Below, piece by piece: positions 7,267 to 11,953 of a stretch of 11,953 bases of DNA (its first letter is position 1; each line of letters starts with the position of its first letter). Both the position numbers and the translations under genes were made by a program. Origin of the DNA: Avoscillospira sp045530865 (GTDB taxonomy: Bacteria > Bacillota > Clostridia > Oscillospirales > Oscillospiraceae); assembly GCA_045530865.1 (NCBI GenBank), contig JAZSCX010000095.1, forward strand, positions 1 to 11,953, in the 5' to 3' direction. A model generated the notes under the pieces. That model saw nothing but the letters and a program-made list of their open reading frames with translations. It had not been told where the DNA came from and searched no databases.

Positions 7267-7941
7267 ATGGAAAATATGGTTCGCGTATTCCTGTTTGGAA
7301 AGAAATATGAAGTTCCGGAAAGCCTGACCATCATGGAGGCCATGGAATATGCTGGTTATCAGCTGGTCCGCGGCTGCGGCTGCAGAAACGGTTTCTGCGG
7401 CGCCTGCGCCACCATCTACCGCATTGCCGGCGACCGGGAACTGAAGGCGTGTCTCGCCTGCTCCACCAAGGTGGAAAACAACATGTATGTCGCAACTCTG
7501 CCTTACTTCCCTCTGGTGAAGGCCGTTTACGACATTGAAAAGGTCAAGCCCACTGAGCAGATCATGATGCAGCTGTACCCCGAGATCTACGCCTGCGTCG
7601 GCTGCAACGCCTGTACCAAGGCCTGTTCTCAGAGCCTGAACGTCATGCAGTACATTGCTTACGCCCAGCGCGGCGAATATGAGAAGTGCGCCGAGGAGTC
7701 CTTCGACTGTGTCATGTGCGGCATTTGCTCTTCCCGCTGCCCCGCCGGTATTTCCCATCCTCAGGTGGCAATGCTGGCCCGCCGTCTCAACGGCAAGTAT
7801 CTGGCTCCCCACTGCGATCATCTGGATGACCGCATCGCGGAGATCAATGACGGCAAGTTCCAGGAACTGCTGGAGAATCTGATGCAGAAGCCTCTGGCAG
7901 AGATGAAGGAACTGTACAACACCCGTGAGATTGAGAAATAA
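7267..7941 (+). CDS. SdhB/FrdB-like iron-sulfur protein with [2Fe-2S] and two [4Fe-4S] clusters
   Basis: Predicted electron-transfer partner of the flavoprotein encoded 12 bp downstream. The 224-aa product has an N-terminal plant-type [2Fe-2S] domain, C39-RNGF-C44-GA-C47 with C62/C65 behind it, resembling the CRxGICGxC motif of SdhB/FrdB. C110-x2-C113-x2-C116-x3-C120 and C148-x2-C151-x2-C154-x3-C158 follow. Classical FrdB has a CxxxxxC spacing in the last motif that binds [3Fe-4S] next to the quinone; here that motif is a full CxxCxxCxxxCP, predicting [4Fe-4S]. With no transmembrane segment and no anchor genes, the protein is expected to be cytosolic. AAGGAG at 7252-7257 is 9 bases before the ATG. 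A generic ferredoxin-like adaptor for a different FAD enzyme is the alternative. Confidence 0.85.
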   Translation: MENMVRVFLFGKKYEVPESLTIMEAMEYAGYQLVRGCGCRNGFCGACATIYRIAGDRELKACLACSTKVENNMYVATLPYFPLVKAVYDIEKVKPTEQIMMQLYPEIYACVGCNACTKACSQSLNVMQYIAYAQRGEYEKCAEESFDCVMCGICSSRCPAGISHPQVAMLARRLNGKYLAPHCDHLDDRIAEINDGKFQELLENLMQKPLAEMKELYNTREIEK

Positions 7942-7953
7942 GGAGGGCTTGAC

Positions 7954-9552
7954 ATGTATCCGGATCTGAATATGCAGGAATCCATCAAGAAGGTGGAAGC
8001 TGCCCGAGCTGAAAATGTGAAGCTCGACCCCAGAAGAATGACCGCAGAGGAAAAGGAACAGCTGCTGGCAACCTACCATCCTGACTATAAGCAGGAACAG
8101 TTCATGGTTCTGCAGATGGGCCCCAACAAGGGCGAAAAGGTGCCTCTGGAGCTGGCAGCTCTGCTGCAGGCCAACTCCCGCATCGCCGGCAAGGAAATTG
8201 ATCTTTCCAACCCCGATTACGATGTGGACGTGCTGGTCATCGGCGGCGGCGGCGCAGGTACCTCCGCAGCCATCGAAGCCCATAATGCCGGCGCCAATGT
8301 CATGGTCGTGACCAAGCTCCGCATGGGTGACGCCAACACCATGATGGCCGAAGGCGGCATTCAGGCTGCCGATAAGCCCAACGACAGCCCTGCACAGCAC
8401 TTTATCGATGCCTTCGGCGGCGGCCACTTCGCTGCTCAGAAGGATCTGCTGTACAAGCTGGTCACCGAAGCACCCGATGCCATCAAGTGGCTGAGCGATC
8501 TGGGCGTGGAGTTCGACAAGGCTCCTGACGGCACTATGATCACCACCCACGGCGGCGGCACCTCGCGCAAGCGTATGCACGCAGCCAAGGACTATTCCGG
8601 CGCCGAGATCATGCGTACCCTCCGCGACGAGGCTCTGAACCGTCAGATTCCCGTGGTGGACTTCACCTCCGCCATCGAACTGATCAAGGATGACGAAGGC
8701 AAGTGCGCCGGTGCTGTCCTGATGAACATGGAAACCGAAGAAATCCTGATTGCCAAGGCAAAGACCGTCATCATCGCCACCGGCGGTGCAGGCCGTCTGC
8801 ACTATCAGGGCTTCCCCACCTCCAACCACTATGGCGCCACCGCCGACGGCCTGATTCTGGGCTACCGTGCCGGTGCACGCCTGCTGTACGCCGATACCCT
8901 GCAGTATCACCCCACCGGCGCTGCCTATCCCGCGCAGATTTTCGGCGCACTGGTCACCGAAAAGGTTCGTTCTCTGGGCGCCATGCTGATCAACGTCAAC
9001 GGCGAGGCCTTCATGAACCCCCTGGAGACCCGCGACGTTTCTGCTGCTTCTATCATTCGTGAGTGCTCCACCCGCGGCAATGGTGTCAAGACCCCCGAGG
9101 GCTATGCCGTCTGGCTGGACACCCCCATGATCGAAATGAAGAACGGCGAAGGCACCATTGAAAAGCGGATTCCCGCCATGATGCGTATGTTCGGCAAGTA
9201 TGGCATCGACATCCGCAAGGAACCCATCCTGATCTACCCCACCCTGCACTACCAGAACGGCGGTCTGAAGATCACCGATGACGGCCAGACCGATGTGGAG
9301 AACCTGTTCGTGGCCGGCGAAGCTGTCGGCGGTATCCACGGCCGCAACCGTCTGATGGGCAACAGCCTGCTGGACATCATTGTGTTCGGCCGCAATGCAG
9401 GCCGCAACGCAGCCGCCAAGGCTAAGAACGTCACCGTTGGCACCCTGACTCTGAGCCATGTGGATGCCTTCCAGAAGGAACTGGCAGAAGCCGGTATTGA
9501 GACTGAGAACGTCTCTCCCAAGCTGCTGCCCGACTACGCCCGCAGAGCATAA
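7954..9552 (+). CDS. Soluble fumarate reductase-type flavoprotein (FrdA/NadB superfamily)
   Basis: Predicted to reduce fumarate to succinate with FAD. The 532-aa product has an unusual N-terminal extension of about 90 residues, then a Rossmann motif GGGGAG (97-102). Counterparts of the E. coli FrdA active site are all seen: H319 in YHPTG, T335-E336 and R339 in VTEKVR, general-acid R360 in ETRDV, H432 in PTLHYQNGG and R466 in GRNRLMGNSLLD. At the covalent-FAD histidine position of SdhA/FrdA there is N128 (ANTMMAEGGI), so FAD should be non-covalent. Residues 200-217 resemble L-aspartate oxidase (GGGTSRKRMHAA), but the NadB glutamate of the EGGHS motif appears replaced by H199, and no nadA or nadC is nearby. 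The C-terminus is short compared with FrdA (about 600 aa). The ribosome binding site AAGGAGGG overlaps the upstream stop. Other 2-enoate substrates are possible. Confidence 0.85.
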   Translation: MYPDLNMQESIKKVEAARAENVKLDPRRMTAEEKEQLLATYHPDYKQEQFMVLQMGPNKGEKVPLELAALLQANSRIAGKEIDLSNPDYDVDVLVIGGGGAGTSAAIEAHNAGANVMVVTKLRMGDANTMMAEGGIQAADKPNDSPAQHFIDAFGGGHFAAQKDLLYKLVTEAPDAIKWLSDLGVEFDKAPDGTMITTHGGGTSRKRMHAAKDYSGAEIMRTLRDEALNRQIPVVDFTSAIELIKDDEGKCAGAVLMNMETEEILIAKAKTVIIATGGAGRLHYQGFPTSNHYGATADGLILGYRAGARLLYADTLQYHPTGAAYPAQIFGALVTEKVRSLGAMLINVNGEAFMNPLETRDVSAASIIRECSTRGNGVKTPEGYAVWLDTPMIEMKNGEGTIEKRIPAMMRMFGKYGIDIRKEPILIYPTLHYQNGGLKITDDGQTDVENLFVAGEAVGGIHGRNRLMGNSLLDIIVFGRNAGRNAAAKAKNVTVGTLTLSHVDAFQKELAEAGIETENVSPKLLPDYARRA

Positions 9553-9567
9553 GAAAGAAGGGGTTTC

Positions 9568-10761
9568 ATGGCTGCATATCTTTCCGGTGTCGCCGCGTCC
9601 TTTCTGACGACATTGTTCTTCGTGTTTGTCATTGCCATGCTGGGATATCTGCTCGGCGGCATCGAGATCAAGGGTATCTCCCTTGGTACTGCCGGTGTTC
9701 TGCTGGTAGCGCTGGCCTTCGGTATTCTGGCCAACAAGGTCGGATCCTTTGACCTTGGCGGTAAGACTATCGTCCTGTTCGATGATTCTGTCAAGAGCAT
9801 GTATTCCTTTGTGTCCAGCATCGGTACAGCCCTGTTTGTCACGGCTGTGGGCCTGATCGCCGGACCCAAGTTCTTCCGCAGCATGAATAAGTCCTCTCTG
9901 GCTTATCTGCTGATGGGCGCTGTGATCATTGCACTGGGCATCCTCACTGCGGTTATCGTGATGAAGGTCTCCGGCATTTCCTCTTCTCTGGCAGCAGGCC
10001 TGCTGACCGGTGGTCTGACCAGTACCCCCGGCCTGTCTGCTGCTAAGGATGTGGCCGCCGATCCCGACGCAGTCACAGCAGGCTATGGCATTGCCTATCT
10101 ATTCGGCGTTCTGGGCGTGGTGCTGTTCGTGCAGATCGTGCCCAAGCTGCTGAAGGTCAATATGGAAGAAGAGCGCAAGAGCTTTGTGGCTGCCAATGCT
10201 GTCCAGATCAAGGAAACCGGCAAGCAGCTGAAGAAGATCGATGCCCTCGACTTCTTCCCCTTCATCCTGACTGTGGTTCTGGGTATGATCATTGGCAGCA
10301 TCAAGATCCCCGGCATCAACTTCTCTCTGGGTTCTTCCGGCGGCATGTTGGTCAGCGGCCTGATCGTCGGCCACTTCGGCCACATGGGTAAGATCGACCT
10401 CCGTGTCAGCAAGAGCACCCTGAACATCTTCCGGGAACTGGGTCTGATGCTGTTCCTGGTGGGTGCCGGTGTTCCCGGCGGCGTGAACTTCATCAAGTTC
10501 GTGAAGGTTTCCTACTTCATCTACGGCGCTATCATGACCATCGTTCCCATGATCGTGGGTTACATTCTGGGCAAGTATGTCTTTAAGCTCAGCATCTTCA
10601 ATAATCTGGGCTCCATCACCGGCGGTATGACCAGTACCCCCGCTCTGGGTACCCTGATTGCCACAGCCGGTACGGACGATGTGGCAGCGGCCTATGCTGC
10701 CACCTATCCTCTGGCTCTGGTCGCCATCGTCCTCGGCGCCAAGATTCTGGTTATGTTCTGA
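9568..10761 (+). CDS. AspT/YidE/YbjL-family dicarboxylate or aspartate exchanger
   Basis: Inner-membrane transporter of the aspartate:alanine exchanger family (TC 2.A.81), which includes AspT and the succinate exporter SucE. The 397-aa product has two related membrane halves of about five to six hydrophobic segments each (roughly 10-195 and 229-395). Each half carries the family signature: TGGLTSTPGLSAA at 147-159 and TGGMTSTPALGTL at 351-363. A short charged loop of about 33 residues (196-228) joins them. AspT is about 540 aa because TrkA_C-type domains sit in that loop; here they are absent. The gene starts 15 bp after the fumarate-reductase-type flavoprotein, with GAAGGGG at 9557-9563 as binding site, and is followed directly by a terminator. 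Context suggests fumarate, aspartate or malate uptake in exchange for succinate, but the substrate is inferred. Confidence 0.85.
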   Translation: MAAYLSGVAASFLTTLFFVFVIAMLGYLLGGIEIKGISLGTAGVLLVALAFGILANKVGSFDLGGKTIVLFDDSVKSMYSFVSSIGTALFVTAVGLIAGPKFFRSMNKSSLAYLLMGAVIIALGILTAVIVMKVSGISSSLAAGLLTGGLTSTPGLSAAKDVAADPDAVTAGYGIAYLFGVLGVVLFVQIVPKLLKVNMEEERKSFVAANAVQIKETGKQLKKIDALDFFPFILTVVLGMIIGSIKIPGINFSLGSSGGMLVSGLIVGHFGHMGKIDLRVSKSTLNIFRELGLMLFLVGAGVPGGVNFIKFVKVSYFIYGAIMTIVPMIVGYILGKYVFKLSIFNNLGSITGGMTSTPALGTLIATAGTDDVAAAYAATYPLALVAIVLGAKILVMF

Positions 10762-10762
10762 T

Positions 10763-10803
10763 AAAAAATGGTCTGCTGCAACTGCTTGCAGCGGACCATT
10801 TTT
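10763..10803 (+). terminator. Strong intrinsic terminator after the transporter gene
   Basis: ATGGTC (10768-10773), a T-G wobble, GCTGCAA, loop CTGC, TTGCAGC and GACCAT (10794-10799) form a stem of about 14 bp starting seven bases after the TGA stop. Five T residues follow (10799-10803) and six A residues precede it, so it could work in both directions. It marks the end of the hdr-flx-reductase-transporter transcript. Confidence 0.9.
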
Positions 10804-10822
10804 CGATGTATCAAAAATTCCG

Positions 10823-10862
10823 GTCATTGCGAGGAGGGCGTAAGCCCGACGTGGCAATCCGC
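10823..10862 (+). repeat. Palindromic intergenic repeat, copy A of family 2
   Basis: TCATTGCGAG opens the element and GGCAATCCGC closes it. ATTGC (10826-10830) pairs with GCAAT (10854-10858), and the inner GGGC (10836-10839), GTAA loop, GCCC (10844-10847) makes a second stem. A related element with the same ends but a different inner stem lies at 11817-11852. The copies differ in the middle with compensating changes, which suggests that structure is maintained. Confidence 0.75.
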
Positions 10863-10887
10863 TCTGGTGATGGTTTGCTCTTGGTAC

Positions 10888-10917
10888 TTGCCCAGCACAT
10901 CTGTTTTGTGTTATAAT
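10888..10917 (+). promoter_or_regulatory. Sigma-70-type promoter with extended -10, upstream of thioredoxin gene
   Basis: TATAAT at 10912-10917 is a consensus -10 box, and TGT directly before it (10909-10911) makes an extended -10. TTGCCC at 10888-10893 is a moderate -35 box with an 18-bp spacer. The expected start, about 10924, leaves a leader of about 20 bases containing GGAG (10931-10934) before the ATG at 10944. It is the clearest promoter in the window and makes trx-ftr a separate unit from the operon upstream. Confidence 0.85.
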
Positions 10918-10943
10918 CATAAAAACGAAAGGAGAATGATACG

Positions 10944-11243
10944 ATGGAATACATTCTGACCAAAGACAACTTTGACGAGATCGTTCTGGGCAGCAAAGAG
11001 CCCATTTTGGTGGATTTCTGGGCATCCTGGTGCGGCCCCTGCATGATGCTGGCACCCATTGTGGAAGAACTGAGCAAGACCTGTAAGGTCGGCAAGGTCA
11101 ATGTGGATGAGGAAATGGAGCTGTCCCACCGGTTCAACATCGTATCCATCCCGACGCTGCTGGTGTTCAAGGATGGTCAGCTGGTGAACCAGTCCGTGGG
11201 CTATCAGAGTAAGGAAGCCCTGCAGAAGCTGATGGAGGTATAG
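10944..11243 (+). CDS. trxA: Thioredoxin
   Basis: Small cytosolic dithiol-disulfide oxidoreductase. The 99-aa product is a complete thioredoxin fold: buried acidic residue D24 in VDFWA, active site W29-C30-G-P-C33, and the cis-proline P70 in SIPTLLVF. A single extra cysteine, C47, lies outside the active site. GGAG at 10931-10934 is 9 bases before the ATG. The reductase gene starts one base after its stop codon (TAG at 11241-11243), so the pair is a dedicated thioredoxin and thioredoxin reductase couple. The family role is general thiol reduction, for example ribonucleotide reductase or peroxiredoxins; the specific partner here is not visible. Confidence 0.96.
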   Translation: MEYILTKDNFDEIVLGSKEPILVDFWASWCGPCMMLAPIVEELSKTCKVGKVNVDEEMELSHRFNIVSIPTLLVFKDGQLVNQSVGYQSKEALQKLMEV

Positions 11244-11244
11244 G

Positions 11245-11445
11245 ATGGGAAAAGTTCGGCTCAATGAGAACGAAGCGGTGGTCAAAACTGTCCGGGAGGG
11301 CCTGAAACGCACCGGCGGCTATTGCCCCTGCCGCATGGAACGGACGGAGGCGTTCAAGTGCATGTGCGAAGAGTTCAAGGCCCAGATCGCCGATCCGGAC
11401 TATGAAGGATTTTGTCATTGTTTTCTTTATTATAAGGAGAAATAA
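11245..11445 (+). CDS. Mini ferredoxin-thioredoxin reductase catalytic subunit
   Basis: Uses electrons from reduced ferredoxin, through a [4Fe-4S] cluster beside a redox disulfide, to reduce thioredoxin. The 66-aa product keeps all three FTR catalytic-chain motifs: CPC (C27, C29), CxC (C39, C41) and CHC (C57, C59). Plant and cyanobacterial chains are about 110 aa with CPC-x16-CPC-x8-CHC; here the spacings are 9 and 15, which fits the short FTRs of anaerobes as I know them. No variable (alpha) subunit gene is present. GGAGGT at 11234-11239, within the end of trxA, precedes the ATG by 5 bases. The short interval and shared promoter indicate cotranscription with trxA. Confidence 0.88.
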   Translation: MGKVRLNENEAVVKTVREGLKRTGGYCPCRMERTEAFKCMCEEFKAQIADPDYEGFCHCFLYYKEK

Positions 11446-11448
11446 GCA

Positions 11449-11733
11449 ATGAAAAAGCTGGATTGTCTGCGCTGCGGGAAACCCATGGCGTATATCAAAA
11501 GAGAAAAGCTGCAGCTGGGACAGACCGGTTGGTTCTTGGGTGATTGGCCCAATCTCATTGCCGGTGCCTTGGATGTGGATATCTACACCTGCCCGGACTG
11601 CGGTAAGATCGAATTCTATCGGGCAGAGTCATCCGCGGAAGAGGAAATGCCCCAGAAGCAGTGCCCCAACTGCGGCAAAAAGCATGATTTTGACTACCCC
11701 AAGTGCCCGTTCTGTAAGTACGATTACTACTAA
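11449..11733 (+). CDS. Small double zinc-ribbon protein, function unknown
   Basis: I do not recognise a characterised family. The 94-aa product has four CxxC knuckles: C6-x2-C9, C48-x2-C51, C72-x2-C75 and C86-x2-C89, enough for two zinc ribbons (probably knuckles 1+2 and 3+4). Between the first two is a hydrophobic, Gly/Trp-containing stretch (about 22-46), then YTCPDCGKIEFY. An acidic linker (59-67) separates the ribbons, and the chain ends in aromatic residues (YDYY). It starts three bases after the FTR stop, and its AAGGAG binding site (11434-11439) lies within the FTR gene, so it is cotranscribed with trx-ftr. A metal- or nucleic-acid-binding role is possible, but nothing in the sequence decides it. 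Confidence 0.8.
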   Translation: MKKLDCLRCGKPMAYIKREKLQLGQTGWFLGDWPNLIAGALDVDIYTCPDCGKIEFYRAESSAEEEMPQKQCPNCGKKHDFDYPKCPFCKYDYY

Positions 11734-11740
11734 CCGCACT

Positions 11741-11793
11741 AAGCCTTCCCCTTGAGGGGAAGGTGGCAGCCCGAAGGGCTGACGGATGAGGTG
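11741..11793 (+). repeat. Palindromic intergenic repeat, copy B of family 1
   Basis: CCTTCCCC (11744-11751), TTGA loop, GGGGAAGG (11756-11763) repeats the hairpin at 7155-7174 base for base. A second hairpin AGCCC-GAA-GGGCT (11768-11780) takes the place of the longer GGCT/AGCC arm of copy A, and GGATGAGGTG closes the shared part. It begins eight bases after the zinc-ribbon gene's stop codon. A further stem, GTGTAC/GTACAC (11791-11796 with 11810-11815), follows immediately and links it to the family 2 element. Confidence 0.82.
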
Positions 11794-11816
11794 TACAGGC
11801 AGCACTCCCGTACACC

Positions 11817-11852
11817 GTGTCATTGCGAGCGCCGCAGGCGCGCGGCAATCTC
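11817..11852 (+). repeat. Palindromic intergenic repeat, copy B of family 2
   Basis: The outer stem ATTGC/GCAAT (11822-11826 with 11845-11849) matches copy A at 10826-10858. The inner stem is GCGCC-GCA-GGCGC (11829-11841) instead of GGGC-GTAA-GCCC. The two copies share TCATTGCGAG at the left end and GGCAATC at the right end. Confidence 0.75.
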
Positions 11853-11886
11853 AAATGTGATATCAAGGACAAATAATCATAAGATA

Positions 11887-11920
11887 GGACTGCTGCAAGA
11901 AATTGCAGCAGTCCTTTTTT
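11887..11920 (+). terminator. Perfect-stem intrinsic terminator closing the trx-ftr unit
   Basis: GGACTGCTGCAA (11887-11898), a GAAA tetraloop, TTGCAGCAGTCC (11903-11914), then six T residues (11915-11920). The 12-bp stem is perfect and the T-run is on the + strand only. The last 33 bases of the window after it hold no recognisable feature. Confidence 0.93.
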
Positions 11921-11953
11921 GCACTCCGGATCTCCCCGTAGGGCGGCCAGACC

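Noticed and set aside
7237..9459. A 740-codon open frame on the minus strand opposite the reductase genes
   Set aside because: Same cause as above; it is compositionally a mirror of biased codons, with no recognisable motif and no plausible ribosome binding site context.
7954..9552. L-aspartate oxidase (NadB) for NAD biosynthesis
   Set aside because: No nadA or nadC nearby, an iron-sulfur partner gene is adjacent, and the EGGHS glutamate of NadB appears to be replaced; a fumarate-reductase role fits better, though the families are related.
11741..11852. CRISPR array
   Set aside because: The elements are individually palindromic, differ in sequence and have no regular spacer spacing.

Overview
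The window reads as ordinary chromosomal DNA of a strictly anaerobic, fermentative Firmicute, most likely a gut Clostridia of the Oscillospirales type. The reasons are strong AGGAGG-type ribosome binding sites, moderately GC-rich genes with heavy C/G bias at third codon positions, an oxygen-sensitive iron-sulfur gene set, and intergenic palindromic repeats of a kind I associate from memory with Faecalibacterium relatives. The taxon is inference. Every gene I can support is on the + strand.

Positions 1-668 hold the C-terminal two thirds of an L-lactate dehydrogenase. After a 59-bp gap comes a tight seven-gene block (728-7148) in the order hdrB, hdrC, hdrA, flxD, flxC, flxB, flxA. Together these encode the known bacterial Flx-Hdr complex, an NADH dehydrogenase/heterodisulfide reductase-like flavin-based electron-bifurcating machine. 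Gene junctions are 10-15 bp apart or overlap, so translation is probably coupled.

A 118-bp spacer holding a palindromic repeat separates flxA from a second module (7267-10761). It encodes a soluble [2Fe-2S]/2x[4Fe-4S] protein, a fumarate-reductase-type flavoprotein with the catalytic residues intact but without the covalent-FAD histidine, and an AspT/SucE-family dicarboxylate exchanger. No membrane-anchor subunit is present. A strong intrinsic terminator follows at 10763-10803.

A third unit starts from an extended -10 promoter near 10912. It encodes thioredoxin, a miniature ferredoxin-thioredoxin reductase catalytic subunit of 66 aa, and a small double zinc-ribbon protein. It is followed by two palindromic repeats and a perfect-stem terminator at 11887-11920.

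Working model (inference): NADH, supplied for example by central catabolism or lactate oxidation, enters at FlxA. HdrA splits the electrons between ferredoxin and a higher-potential acceptor at HdrBC. The neighbouring soluble fumarate reductase and dicarboxylate exchanger suggest that fumarate, directly or through a thiol/disulfide carrier, is the high-potential sink. That would be a quinone-free, cytosolic way to conserve energy from fumarate reduction. The trx-ftr unit would use reduced ferredoxin to feed thiol reduction.
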